Shown here: one piece after another, positions 24,603-33,746 of the stretch
Layout of the letters: every line of letters starts with the position of its first letter
Numbering within the stretch: the stretch's first letter is position 1
NCBI GenBank assembly: GCA_934098515.1
Contig: CAKOOK010000011.1
Coordinates: 1-44,821, forward strand
Length of the DNA: 44,821 nucleotides
Reading direction: 5' to 3'
DNA from: an uncultured Bacilli bacterium
GTDB taxonomy: Bacteria; Bacillota_I; Bacilli_A; RF39; UBA660
Made by a program: the position numbers and the translations under genes
The notes under the pieces: model-generated
Told to the model about the DNA's origin: nothing
The model's input: the letters and a program-made list of their open reading frames with translations, nothing else
The model's database searches: none

Positions 24603-26936
24603 GTTTTCTTGAATTTCTAGGTTGTTTGTTCTAATGTGGTTTATGAACTCTGTTTTGAAGTTTTCTAATTCTTCACTTGTTAGAGTTCTTTCTTTTGAAC
24701 CTAAATTATATCTTATAGTAATTTTCTTATTGTTGTCGTTTTCGTAAATATCCATTAGTTTATAATTTAGAATAATTTCATTGTTATATTTACTTAGAAT
24801 GTTATCTAATGCACTATAAAGCATGTCTTTTGAAGATATGATGGTGTAATCTAAAGTTGATACTGGATATTTGCTTACTTCTTCGTATGGAATTGTTTGG
24901 TTTTCTAGTTCAGTAAATAAGTCAAAGTCAATGTCTAGTGCAACAAATACTTTCTTTTTATTTATTTTATTGGTGATAGCACTATTAAACACTTTAATTT
25001 GACCTAGGCATTTATTAAATCCATATATGTCCATTGTTAGATCGTTTTCATAGTATGCTTCTGCTCTGCCTTCTTTGAATTCTACTTTAATATTTTTTAG
25101 GTCGTTAAATAAATTGTAGCATAGAGTTTTAATTTCATAGTATGCTTCTTTGATTTTATCAGCGTCTTTTACTAGTAGTAAAGATAATCTACGATGGTTT
25201 TCTTTATCGTTTATGGTTGTTCCTATTTCAAATAGACCGAATTCGTTATAGTTTTTTAGGTTTATAATTGCTGATTCAAGCATCGCTAGGGATAGGTCTT
25301 TTCTTAGGATGTTATCATCGGTTTTACCTAGAAGGTAGGTGTTTTCTAAGTTGATATCTAATTTCTTTAGGAATGATGATTTATGCCATAGGTATGTATG
25401 AATTTCATGGTATCCTTTGTTATTTGCTAGATATCTTTTTGCTTCATATTCATCATTAAATACTGGCTCGTTAGGAGCAAATGTACAGTCCATTTTTAAT
25501 GGGATATGCTTGAAGTTTTCGTATCCATACATACGAGATATTTCTTCAACAATATCTGCTGCAATTGTGATGTCTTTAGTTGATCTAAATGTTGGAGCGA
25601 TTATTTCAAATGAATCTTCCTTTGGAGTTACTTTAAATTCTAGACTTGTTAAGATTTTATTTACTAGTTCATCTTCAATTTCAAAGCCAAGGCTTTTATA
25701 TAAATAGTCTTTCTTTAATTCAATGTGATTTTCTTCTTGCTTTTGTGGATAGATGTCAGTGATGTTTGATGCGAATGTTAAGTCTTTGTTTTCATCTTTA
25801 AGAAGTTTTATAAATCTTCTTGCAGCTAACATTGCTAGGTTTGGATCTAGGCTTTTTTCGTATCTTGCACTTGCTTCTGTTCTTAAGCCAATACTAAGAG
25901 CTGTTTTACGAACTGTGTAAGCATTAAATGTAGCACTTTCTAGAACAATGCTTGTAGTGTCATTTACTATTTCACTATCTAAACCACCCATTACACCAGC
26001 GATTGCGAAGTATTTTCCACCATTTTTAATCATTAAATCTTCGTTTGTTAGATTTCTTTCTGTACCATCTAGGGTTGTGTATTTATCACCGTTATTTGCT
26101 AAGCCTACTTCAATATTTTTTACGACTCTGGCATCAAAAGCATGCATTGGTTGTCCTAATTCAAGCATGATGTAATTAGTTAAATCTACTAGTAAGTTTA
26201 TAGAACGCATGCCAGCATAATATAAGAATACTTGCATCCATAATGGGGTTACATTGTTTGTAATGTTTTCCATCTTAGTACCAATGTATCTATAGCAGAG
26301 TTCTGGGTTATTTATTTTAATATCTAGGTCTTTAACGTTTGGATTTTCTGTATATAGATCAAGTGGTAAGAGTTCGTGGTTTGTGATTGCGGCGATTTCT
26401 CTTGCTATTCCATAGTGGCCCCAAAGGTCTGGTCTATGAGTTAAAGATTTATTATCAATTTCAACGATGATATCATCAATTGGCATTAGCTCTTTTATAT
26501 TAATACCTACTGGGGTATCTTCTGGTAGTTCAATGATTCCAGAGTGATCATCTGAGATGCCTAGTTCTTTAGCGCTACACATCATACCATAAGAGTCTAC
26601 ACCAACTAGTGGTCTTACGCCTATTTCGATATCACCTAAGTGTCCACCTACTTCAATTAAAGCACTTATTAAACCTACTTTAACGTTAGGAGCACCGCAG
26701 ACAATTTGTTTGATTTCTTTGCCATCATCAACTTTTAAGATATGTAGTTTAGTTGATTTTGGATGGTCTGCAACTTCAAGTATTTTTGCTGTTACTACGC
26801 CATCAATGTCTTTTTCTTTTACTTCAACACCTTCGACTTCAGCTGTTCTGATAGTAAATTTATCCCATATTTTTAAGAAGTCGATGTCTTCACTATTTTT
26901 GATATGTTTTTTTAGAATATTACATGATATTTTCAT
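24600..26936 (-). CDS. pheT: Phenylalanyl-tRNA synthetase beta subunit
   Basis: 778 residues, near normal length. Domains in order: N-terminal EMAP-like tRNA-binding OB fold (VVTAKILEVADHPKSTKLHILKVDDG, about 45-150), B3/4 editing domain (GTKMENITNNVTPLWMQ), B5, the class-II-like core (IVEEISRMYGYENF) and the C-terminal FDX-ACB anticodon domain (YPVSTLDYTIISSKDM). Forms the (alpha-beta)2 enzyme with PheS, 8 bases upstream; controlled by the same T-box. Confidence 0.96.
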   Translation of the reverse strand: MKISCNILKKHIKNSEDIDFLKIWDKFTIRTAEVEGVEVKEKDIDGVVTAKILEVADHPKSTKLHILKVDDGKEIKQIVCGAPNVKVGLISALIEVGGHLGDIEIGVRPLVGVDSYGMMCSAKELGISDDHSGIIELPEDTPVGINIKELMPIDDIIVEIDNKSLTHRPDLWGHYGIAREIAAITNHELLPLDLYTENPNVKDLDIKINNPELCYRYIGTKMENITNNVTPLWMQVFLYYAGMRSINLLVDLTNYIMLELGQPMHAFDARVVKNIEVGLANNGDKYTTLDGTERNLTNEDLMIKNGGKYFAIAGVMGGLDSEIVNDTTSIVLESATFNAYTVRKTALSIGLRTEASARYEKSLDPNLAMLAARRFIKLLKDENKDLTFASNITDIYPQKQEENHIELKKDYLYKSLGFEIEDELVNKILTSLEFKVTPKEDSFEIIAPTFRSTKDITIAADIVEEISRMYGYENFKHIPLKMDCTFAPNEPVFNDEYEAKRYLANNKGYHEIHTYLWHKSSFLKKLDINLENTYLLGKTDDNILRKDLSLAMLESAIINLKNYNEFGLFEIGTTINDKENHRRLSLLLVKDADKIKEAYYEIKTLCYNLFNDLKNIKVEFKEGRAEAYYENDLTMDIYGFNKCLGQIKVFNSAITNKINKKKVFVALDIDFDLFTELENQTIPYEEVSKYPVSTLDYTIISSKDMLYSALDNILSKYNNEIILNYKLMDIYENDNNKKITIRYNLGSKERTLTSEELENFKTEFINHIRTNNLEIQEN

Positions 26937-26944
26937 TTTTTCAC

Positions 26945-27952
26945 CTACTTTATATTAAATTTTTCTAGATATCTGATGTCTCCACTATTTAGGATTCTGA
27001 TATCGTCTATTTTGTATTTCATCATTGCTAGTCTTGTTAAGCCTAGACCGAAAGCAAAGCCAGTGTATTTATCTGGGTCAATGCCACCTTCTTTTAATAC
27101 GTTAGGATGAACCATTCCGCATGGACAAAGTTCTAACCATCCTGAGTTTTTACATGTTGGGCAGCCTACTCCACCACATACTGTACATGAACAGTCTAGT
27201 TCGAATCCTGGTTCAGTAAATGGGAAGTATCCTGGTCTTAGTCTTACTTTAACGTCTTCTTTAAATACTTCTTTTAGCATTCCTTCCATTGTGTATATTA
27301 GGTTAGATATTGAGATGTTTTCACCAATTACCATTCCTTCTAATTGGAAGAATGTGTTTTCGTGACAAGCGTCTAGGTCTTCATTACGGAAGCACCTTCC
27401 TGGAGCACACATTTTGATTGGTGATCCATATTTAAGCATACCTCTAACTTGAAGGGCACTTGTTTGGGTTCTAAGTAGCATTCCGTTTGATAACCAGTAT
27501 GTGTCTTGCATATCTCTTGCTGGATGTGTTTTTGGTACGTTTAAGGCTTCAAAGTTATAGTACTCACTATCCATTTCTGGACCAGTTAGGACGATAAATC
27601 CCATATTTTTAAGGATGTCGGTTACTTCTTTAGCTACGATTGTTACTGGATGAATGGTACCTGTTTCTTTATCCACTGGAAGTGTTGGATCAAAAGTTTT
27701 TAAACTCTGTGCTGTGTTCTTTTCTAAGGCATCTTTAAACAAGTTTTCTAACTCTGTTTTGGTCTTATTAAATAACGGACCATAGATTTGTTTATCTTCT
27801 TTGCTCATGTCTTTGATAGTGCTCATAAGACTTATTAGTTCACTTTTTTTACCAAGATATTTTGATTTGATGTTAAGATAGTCAGTTTCAGTTTTAATTA
27901 GTTGACTTTCTTCTTTGGCATTTTTAATTATTGTTTCAATTTTTTCTTTCAT
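26945..27952 (-). CDS. pheS: Phenylalanyl-tRNA synthetase alpha subunit
   Basis: 335 residues from ATG 27952-27950 with a GGGAGG Shine-Dalgarno. In-frame ATGs at 27976 and 27964 lie in the T-box terminator and T tract and are rejected. Coiled-coil N-terminus, then the class II catalytic core with motif 2 (MCAPGRCFRNEDLDACHENTF) and motif 3 (GFAFGLGLTRLAMMKY). An additional CxxC...CxxC zinc-type insertion (CSCTVCGGVGCPTCKNSGW) is present, as in many Firmicutes PheS. Confidence 0.96.
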   Translation of the reverse strand: MKEKIETIIKNAKEESQLIKTETDYLNIKSKYLGKKSELISLMSTIKDMSKEDKQIYGPLFNKTKTELENLFKDALEKNTAQSLKTFDPTLPVDKETGTIHPVTIVAKEVTDILKNMGFIVLTGPEMDSEYYNFEALNVPKTHPARDMQDTYWLSNGMLLRTQTSALQVRGMLKYGSPIKMCAPGRCFRNEDLDACHENTFFQLEGMVIGENISISNLIYTMEGMLKEVFKEDVKVRLRPGYFPFTEPGFELDCSCTVCGGVGCPTCKNSGWLELCPCGMVHPNVLKEGGIDPDKYTGFAFGLGLTRLAMMKYKIDDIRILNSGDIRYLEKFNIK

Positions 27953-27964
27953 ATTTCCTCCCAT

Positions 27965-28178
27965 AAAAAAAATCATAAACTAAAGGACGAATAAAATCCG
28001 CGGTACCACCTTAATTCATGATTTACATGCTCTTTAATCTTAACGCGATTATACGCTTAATGCTCTGATAGTTGAAATTCATCAGTTATCTCTCTTTATA
28101 AATATTCTCAGCTTATTAATATTTACTCTCTTTAAAGAATATAACGGACTACTAGGGTTATCTTCCTCGCATTACAAG
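27965..28178 (-). promoter_or_regulatory. T-box riboswitch, tRNA-Phe (specifier UUC), controlling pheST
   Basis: Contains the T-box sequence AAGGTGGTACCGCGG (antiterminator bulge that binds the uncharged tRNA end). In stem I the specifier loop has AGTA on the 5' side and GAA-T-TTC-A on the 3' side; the codon TTC (28076-28074) encodes Phe. Flanking pairs GATA/TATC and GTTAT/ATAAC close the loop. The terminator pairs ATCATGAATTAAGG-type bases with CCTTTAGTTTATGAT, then eight Ts at 27972-27965. Uncharged tRNA-Phe is expected to allow read-through into pheS. Confidence 0.93.
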
Positions 28179-28182
28179 TTAG

Positions 28183-28211
28183 ATTTTAACATTAATTTTG
28201 CGTTTCGTCAA
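28183..28211 (-). promoter_or_regulatory. Promoter of pheST T-box transcript
   Basis: Minus strand TTGACG (28211-28206), 17-base spacer, TAAAAT (28188-28183). The -35 lies within the last codons of the 79-residue gene, so pheST has its own start even without an intergenic gap. Confidence 0.75.
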
Positions 28212-28431
28212 TATTTTGGGCATCAATTAGTTCACTATAGATTTTGGGAATATCTAAAGGGCTTATTCCTAAATCTTCTAGCACTTTATAAGCCGTCTCA
28301 ATACTCATTTTTAAGAAAGCTTCTGGTTCTTCTAGAATGGTTTTGATTAGTTCTTGCCTTCTTAATTCTGCAGGTTGATTTTTGTATATGGTTATTAGGT
28401 TTTCGTTCATTGTTTTTAGTTTATTTATCAT
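28192..28431 (-). CDS. Small hypothetical protein paired with transglutaminase-like gene
   Basis: 79 residues, hydrophilic and predicted helical (AELRRQELIKTILEEPEAFLKMSIETAYKVLEDLGI). Not recognised. It follows the 538-residue gene by 8 bases with its Shine-Dalgarno (AGGTGA) in that gene's last codons, so the two are cotranscribed and may act together. The end of the gene contains the -35 of the pheST promoter. Confidence 0.6.
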   Translation of the reverse strand: MINKLKTMNENLITIYKNQPAELRRQELIKTILEEPEAFLKMSIETAYKVLEDLGISPLDIPKIYSELIDAQNIDETQN

Positions 28432-28439
28432 TTTTTCAC

Positions 28440-30056
28440 CTACCTTATTCCTGGTATATATTGTTCTTCATCGTCAATGAAGCTTAGATTACCAGTAATG
28501 ATATTTTGAATGAGGGTCTTTTTAAGAATCCTTTTTAACTGGCCGTTTATATAAATATAATATTTGTTATGAATTTCATCTTTTATTATACCGTTTGGAT
28601 TCATTGTTATTATACCGCATGTGCTATAAAGTTTATCTTCGTCTTTAGGATTATTGTCTCTTATAATTTCAAAGTCAATGTAATATTCTCTTTCTTCTTC
28701 TGTGAATAGTACGTTTACTAATTTTAAGATGTAGGACATAATGTTTAATCCTGTAAAAGAAGAGGCTTTTATTTTTTCTAAGAATAGATTAAAACGGTCA
28801 TTTAAAGGAACTTCATTTCGTTTTGTCTTAGTTAGTTCTTCATATTCTCTTAAGGCGTTACTAAATTCAGTTTTATCTTCTTTTTTGATATCGTTATATA
28901 CTTTATTTAGTATTTCGCCAAATTCCATATAAGTGTCAAAGTTCTGATTACGGCATTTTAATCCTTTAATGCTAGCTCCTATTTTAGCATTGAATATGTC
29001 GCCAGTTAAAATTTGTCTAGATGAGTCTGCTTCAATTATATATTTACCTACTCTAAAACTTAGATTTTCGTGTCCATCACCGTATTTATTTTTCCAGCTA
29101 AAGCATTCTCTTTCAAAGTTAATTCCTAAATAGTTGAGCATTTTAGCATAAATAGCATTAAACTCATAGCATACTACTTCAGGGAATCTTGGGGTAATGG
29201 TTTCAATATAGTCAATCATTTGATGTTTTTCTGCAGCTAAGCCTTTTTGTCTTGCTGCAAAAAATTCATCGTTATATGATAGGATTTTACACATTTTTAT
29301 GTAGATGTAGATTGCTTGTTCTAGAGTGTCATAGTTTTCATGAAGGCCCTCTGTTAAAGCTTTTACAAGTTCTGGATTTAGATTTGTTTTGTTAGTTAAG
29401 GAGTTCTCGTCACTTAAATATGTGTTTATAGCTTCAAAATCAAGAATTTCATAGTTAATAATTTCAGTCATTCTTTCTTCAATTTGTTCTGGCAAGATAA
29501 AGTTGTCTTTTATATTTTCCCTAATAATAAATTTTCTTATCATGTAAAGGAAGGCTTCTTTGGAGATGCAATCTTTTTGATTAGGTTTACTTAGAAGATA
29601 ATCTAATTCATTTTTATCTAGTTCTAAAAATTTTATAACTTCACTCCCTAGTATAATATATGTTTTTCCTTCAACTTTGGCTTTTAGGGGTTCTCCACTA
29701 TATTTTTGTTTAAAAGCTTTATAACTTATTTGGTCAATTAGGGCTTTATATCTTTGATATAGTAATTTGTCTAGTTTTATAAGTTTCTTATCTACAGCAA
29801 CTTCAATTGCTTCTAAAAAAGGGATTTTTTCATATTCGTGTTCGTCTTCTTCTAAAGGAGAAGATGAGTTTATTGTAAATTTATATTTATTTTTTGTAAT
29901 TGATAGTAATTTGTCATAGAATGATGTATCAGTTAAAGCATACTCTAAAAGAGCGAGTGGATATTGATTTTTACCGACTACTATTTTGTCTGTATCATTA
30001 TATAAGTTACTAAAGATTTGCTCATTTAATGTAATAGTATTTGAACTTTTTTCCAT
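28440..30056 (-). CDS. Transglutaminase-like cysteine protein, large, unknown role
   Basis: 538 residues, cytosolic (no signal peptide or membrane helix). Residues about 245-350 look like a transglutaminase-core: AIYIYIKMCKIL helix, then EVVCYEFNAIYAKMLNYLGI with Cys296 at the helix start, then GDGHENLSFRVGKYIIEADSS with His329 and Asp344. That order (Cys, His, Asp) and spacing match the papain-like transglutaminase fold. The N-terminal 240 and C-terminal 190 residues are not recognised. It forms a two-gene unit with the 79-residue ORF. Whether it is a protease, deamidase or cross-linker cannot be told. Confidence 0.6.
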   Translation of the reverse strand: MEKSSNTITLNEQIFSNLYNDTDKIVVGKNQYPLALLEYALTDTSFYDKLLSITKNKYKFTINSSSPLEEDEHEYEKIPFLEAIEVAVDKKLIKLDKLLYQRYKALIDQISYKAFKQKYSGEPLKAKVEGKTYIILGSEVIKFLELDKNELDYLLSKPNQKDCISKEAFLYMIRKFIIRENIKDNFILPEQIEERMTEIINYEILDFEAINTYLSDENSLTNKTNLNPELVKALTEGLHENYDTLEQAIYIYIKMCKILSYNDEFFAARQKGLAAEKHQMIDYIETITPRFPEVVCYEFNAIYAKMLNYLGINFERECFSWKNKYGDGHENLSFRVGKYIIEADSSRQILTGDIFNAKIGASIKGLKCRNQNFDTYMEFGEILNKVYNDIKKEDKTEFSNALREYEELTKTKRNEVPLNDRFNLFLEKIKASSFTGLNIMSYILKLVNVLFTEEEREYYIDFEIIRDNNPKDEDKLYSTCGIITMNPNGIIKDEIHNKYYIYINGQLKRILKKTLIQNIITGNLSFIDDEEQYIPGIR

Positions 30057-30073
30057 AGCATCACCATATTATT

Positions 30074-30082
30074 ATTGTATCA
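30074..30082 (-). promoter_or_regulatory. Extended -10 promoter of transglutaminase-like gene
   Basis: Minus strand TGATACAAT, 18 bases before the start codon and just after the terminator of the YfcC gene. The -35 position is occupied by the T tract. Confidence 0.5.
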
Positions 30083-30094
30083 TGACTTAGGCAT

Positions 30095-30119
30095 AAAAAA
30101 AAGACGCGTGGCGCCTTTT
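30095..30119 (-). terminator. Terminator of YfcC-type transporter gene
   Basis: 9-bp stem with one mismatch (30099-30107/30111-30119), 3-base loop, eight Ts on the minus strand; the stop codon overlaps it. The GC-rich core stands out in this AT-rich DNA. Confidence 0.8.
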
Positions 30120-31521
30120 AGCAAATAATTACCATAAGTACAAGAATTACGACAAACATTGCAAGAACGAATTTCCAAATGTATTTCATCCATTCTTTAT
30201 AAGTTATACCTAAGTAAGATAAACCGATAAGTAGAATAGCTGAACTTGGAGCAAACATACTTGCTAATCCGTAAGTTGATTGTAACATTATAGGAATTTG
30301 TTTTGCAAAGTCAGAGTATGCAGTTGTTAGATAACTACCAACAAGGCTTAATGTGTATTGATATTCTACAGAGAATAATGATGTGAATAAGCCAGCGATA
30401 GTACCTAGGATTGCATTAAACTTACTTGCAAGTTTCATGAACCAATCTACGATTGTAGGAACTACTGGGAACATTACTGCAATTTCTAATACTAAGTATG
30501 CCATTAACATAACTAATACTAGTTTACCAGATTTTTTAAATCCTTCACCAAAACTTTCAGCGAAGTCATCAAAACTCATTTTGTAAATCCATTTAATTAG
30601 TAATGTGGCAATTAGCATTAGTATTTGCATTCCGAAGATATCCCATTTACCAAATGCTTGAACGTTACCTAGAATGTAACGGAAGATTGTAGCATCAAAT
30701 ACTTTGCATTCTAAAATTTTAGTTGTTGCTGTACTAAATGCAGTTACGCCCCATGTTTCCCATGGAAGGTATGCTAGAATTCCAACAATAGCAGTTAAAA
30801 TTAGAACAGTTGCTACTGGCCATACAGATTTCTTTTCAGTAGTATTTTTAGTTTCATATACTTCTTCAATTACAGCAATATCTTTTTTGTTAGCTTTTTT
30901 AATTTTACGAATATGTAAAATTGCAAATAAACTAAATAGTACAAATGATACACCGTAGATAACTAGTTTAACCCATAGGTAATCTGTGTAAGATGAACTT
31001 AGGGTACTTACGTTCATTCCAGCAACTTTAGAGTTGTATACTGAACCTAAGATACCAACTAGGATGCCACCAAATGTAGTAATGAAGCCAGTCATTTTAT
31101 CTAATCCCATTTTTCTTAGGATTGTGATAAAGAATGGTGCTACGCTTAACATTACGAAGTATTCATTAGTTACGGCAGTTATTGCAGAAATAATGAATAA
31201 TACTAGTAGTACAAAAAGATATTCCTTTCCACTAAATGTTTTTGCAAGACTATCAGTTAGTTTTTGATATCCGCTACATTTAGCAAGTACTTGATAGAAT
31301 GCTCCAAGTACGAATAAGAATGTTACTAATACAGTAAAGTAATACATTCCAAGTAATCCGTAGTTGAAGAAATCAAATATTCCTACACGAGTTATTTCGC
31401 CAACTTGAATTGAACCACTATAGAAGTATCCTTGTGGGATAATCCAAGTTAGGATAACTGATAGTAATACCATTAAACCTGAAACTTTGATTAAGTCATG
31501 CTTTTCCCAAAACTTTTTCAT
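30118..31521 (-). CDS. YfcC-family ion/solute transporter (DcuC-like superfamily)
   Basis: 467 residues with about twelve membrane segments. The opening WIIPQGYFYSG, the ITAVTNEYFVMLSVAPFFITILRKMGLDKMTGFITTFGG block and FAPSSAILLIGLSYLGITYKEWMKYIWKF match YfcC proteins of the ion transporter superfamily, some of which exchange amino acids such as arginine/ornithine or carry C4-dicarboxylates. Substrate here is unknown. Monocistronic: its own promoter and terminator. Start ATG 31521-31519 with AGGAGGT Shine-Dalgarno. Confidence 0.82.
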   Translation of the reverse strand: MKKFWEKHDLIKVSGLMVLLSVILTWIIPQGYFYSGSIQVGEITRVGIFDFFNYGLLGMYYFTVLVTFLFVLGAFYQVLAKCSGYQKLTDSLAKTFSGKEYLFVLLVLFIISAITAVTNEYFVMLSVAPFFITILRKMGLDKMTGFITTFGGILVGILGSVYNSKVAGMNVSTLSSSYTDYLWVKLVIYGVSFVLFSLFAILHIRKIKKANKKDIAVIEEVYETKNTTEKKSVWPVATVLILTAIVGILAYLPWETWGVTAFSTATTKILECKVFDATIFRYILGNVQAFGKWDIFGMQILMLIATLLIKWIYKMSFDDFAESFGEGFKKSGKLVLVMLMAYLVLEIAVMFPVVPTIVDWFMKLASKFNAILGTIAGLFTSLFSVEYQYTLSLVGSYLTTAYSDFAKQIPIMLQSTYGLASMFAPSSAILLIGLSYLGITYKEWMKYIWKFVLAMFVVILVLMVIIC

Positions 31522-31542
31522 TTCTAACCTCCTCTACTTAAC

Positions 31543-31551
31543 ATTATAACA
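31543..31551 (-). promoter_or_regulatory. Extended -10 promoter of YfcC-type gene
   Basis: Minus strand TGTTATAAT, 22 bases ahead of the start codon; no convincing -35. Confidence 0.6.
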
Positions 31552-31592
31552 CGGATATTCCTTATTTAAATAGGTTTTTGACAATTTTTTGC

Positions 31593-31619
31593 ATAAAAAA
31601 TAGGCTCTAGTGGCCTATT
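31593..31619 (-). terminator. Terminator of lysS
   Basis: 7-bp stem 31599-31605/31613-31619 (AATAGGC/GCCTATT), 7-base loop, six Ts on the minus strand; overlaps the lysS stop codon. Confidence 0.8.
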
Positions 31620-33519
31620 AATATAGTTTTGCTCCTGCAGGGATAGCATCATCAACCATTAGAAGGTGTAAGCGTTCTTCTCCTTCTTCACTGTGAACTG
31701 CTGAAATTAGCATTCCACATGAGTCAATTCCCATCATTTTTCTTGCCGGTAAGTTTGTAATTGCTATTAGAGTTTTACCTACAAGTTCTTCTGGTTCATA
31801 GTAAGCATGAATGCCGCTTAAGATAACTCTATCTTCACCTGTACCATCATTTAGAACAAATTTTAGAAGTTTGCTTGATTTAGGTACAGCTTCGCATTCT
31901 TTTACTTTAACTGCTCTAAAGTCTGATTTACTAAATGTTTCAAAGTCAACGTAGTCTTCAAATAAAGGCTCAATTTCAACTTTACTAAAATCAATTTTTT
32001 GAGTAGTTGGTGTACTTGGTTTATTAATTACTTGTTTTGCTCCCTGTGGTTTCATAGTTGGGAATAGGATAACGTCTCTAATTGATGCACTTTCAGTAAA
32101 GAACATAACTAGTCTATCAATTCCGTAACCGATTCCACCTGCTGGTGGCATGCCGTATTCAAGGGCTTCTACAAAGTCCATATCAATGTCATTTGCTTCT
32201 TCGTTTCCAAGTTCTCTTTCTTTTAATTGGTCTTCAAAACGTTCTAATTGATCAACAGGGTCATTAAGTTCTGTGTAAGCGTTTGCAAATTCCTTACCAC
32301 CAATGAATAATTCAAAGCGGTCAACAAATCTTGGGTCTTCTGGGTTTTTCTTTGTTAGAGGAGAAATCTCAACTGGATGACCATATAAGAATGTTGGTTG
32401 AATTAATGTTTCTTCTACATATTTTTCGAAGAATAAATTGATAATATGACCTAGTGTTTTTTCATGTTCAGCTACTTCTATTTTGTGTTCTTCTGCAAGT
32501 TTTAAGGCTTCTTCTACAGTGATTGTTCTAAAATCGATACCTGTTTTTTCTTTGATAGCATCAGTCATGCTAACTTTTTTCCACTCACCTGCAACATTTA
32601 TTTCATTTCCATTCCACATGAATGTGTCTTTATGGAAGATGTCTTTAGCGATTGTTTTAAACATGCTTTCAGTCATTTCCATCATACCATCTAAGTTAGA
32701 GTATGCTAGGTAGGCTTCCATTAGGGTAAACTCTGGATTATGCATTGGGTCCATGCCTTCGTTTCTAAATGTTCTACCTATTTCGTATACTGCTTCCATA
32801 CCACCAACTAATAGTCTTTTTAGAGGTAGTTCAAGAGCAATTCTTAAGTACATGTCTAGGTTTTGGGTGTTATGATGTGTGATGAAAGGTCTAGCTGATG
32901 CTCCAGTTAGTAATGTGTTTAGAATTGGTGTTTCGACTTCAGTGAATCCACGATTATCCATGAAGTTTTGAATGCATCTAATAATTTTAGGTCTTAGGAA
33001 TGCTACTCTTTTAGATTCTTCGTTCATAATTAAGTCTACATATCTTCTACGATATCTTTCTTCGATGTCTGTTAATCCATGGAACTTTTCTGGTAGTGGT
33101 CTTAACGCTTTAACTAAGTGTGTGTATTCTAAACATTTGATAGTAATTTCACCAGTCATTGTTTTCATTACTCTACCTTTAACGCCAACAATATCACCAA
33201 TGTCAGCACTCTTAAATAAAGTATAAGCGTCTTCGCCAATGTCATTAATTGAAATATAAATTTGAATTTTGTCTGTTTTGTCTTGAATGGTGAAGAATGA
33301 TGCTTTACCCATTTTTCTTATGAACATTATTCTTCCAGCTATAGTGTATTCGTCAGTTATGTTTTCAAACTCGTCATGGTCAACGTCTTTATATTTTTCT
33401 TTGATATCCTTAGCAAAAGCAGTACGATTAAATACGTGCCCAAATGGGTCCATGCCTAGGCTTCTAATTTTTTCGGCTTTTTCTCTTCTAATAATTTCTT
33501 GATCAGTAAGTTCTCTCAT
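31618..33519 (-). CDS. lysS: Lysyl-tRNA synthetase (class II) with C-terminal tRNA-binding domain
   Basis: 633 residues, about 130 more than ordinary LysS. N-terminal OB anticodon domain (AGRIMFIRKMGKASFFTIQD), class II core with FRNEGMDPMHNPEFTLMEAY (motif 2) and GGIGYGIDRLVMFF (motif 3). After about residue 510 a second domain, SDFRAVKVKECEAVPKSSKLLKF through LPARKMMGIDSCGML to IPAGAKLY, is the EMAP/Trbp111-type tRNA-binding OB fold usually found at the C-terminus of MetG. It should raise tRNA affinity. Start ATG 33519-33517 with AAGGAA Shine-Dalgarno. Regulated by the upstream T-box. Confidence 0.96.
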   Translation of the reverse strand: MRELTDQEIIRREKAEKIRSLGMDPFGHVFNRTAFAKDIKEKYKDVDHDEFENITDEYTIAGRIMFIRKMGKASFFTIQDKTDKIQIYISINDIGEDAYTLFKSADIGDIVGVKGRVMKTMTGEITIKCLEYTHLVKALRPLPEKFHGLTDIEERYRRRYVDLIMNEESKRVAFLRPKIIRCIQNFMDNRGFTEVETPILNTLLTGASARPFITHHNTQNLDMYLRIALELPLKRLLVGGMEAVYEIGRTFRNEGMDPMHNPEFTLMEAYLAYSNLDGMMEMTESMFKTIAKDIFHKDTFMWNGNEINVAGEWKKVSMTDAIKEKTGIDFRTITVEEALKLAEEHKIEVAEHEKTLGHIINLFFEKYVEETLIQPTFLYGHPVEISPLTKKNPEDPRFVDRFELFIGGKEFANAYTELNDPVDQLERFEDQLKERELGNEEANDIDMDFVEALEYGMPPAGGIGYGIDRLVMFFTESASIRDVILFPTMKPQGAKQVINKPSTPTTQKIDFSKVEIEPLFEDYVDFETFSKSDFRAVKVKECEAVPKSSKLLKFVLNDGTGEDRVILSGIHAYYEPEELVGKTLIAITNLPARKMMGIDSCGMLISAVHSEEGEERLHLLMVDDAIPAGAKLY

Positions 33520-33538
33520 AATATTCCTTCTTTCTAAT

Positions 33539-33741
33539 AAAAAAAGTTAATGATTAAAGGGACGATTTTGTTCGTGGTACCACCCTTCTTTAATCATTAA
33601 CTGATTCTCTTAACTGATAACGGCAGTCTGCCGGATATTCTCTCCAAGGTTTTATTCATATTAGGTTACTATTAACTTCCACCAAACGTTAATTCTCTAT
33701 AAGTAAGCGTTAATATTACTCGTCCTTTTCATCGATTTATG
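33539..33741 (-). promoter_or_regulatory. T-box riboswitch, tRNA-Lys (specifier AAA), controlling lysS
   Basis: T-box sequence AGGGTGGTACCACGA. Stem I shows AAGG-ACG-AGTA-ATATTA on the 5' side and TAATAT-GAA-T-AAA-A-CCTT on the 3' side; helices AAGG/CCTT and ATATTA/TAATAT close the specifier loop, and the codon AAA (33653-33651) encodes Lys. The terminator is a perfect 15-bp stem (AGTTAATGATTAAAG with its complement) followed by seven Ts at 33545-33539. Matches the lysS gene downstream. Confidence 0.94.
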
Positions 33742-33746
33742 CCTAG

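Noticed and set aside
27953..27976. Earlier ATG starts for pheS
   Set aside because: They fall in the T-box terminator T tract and lack a Shine-Dalgarno; GGGAGG precedes 27952.
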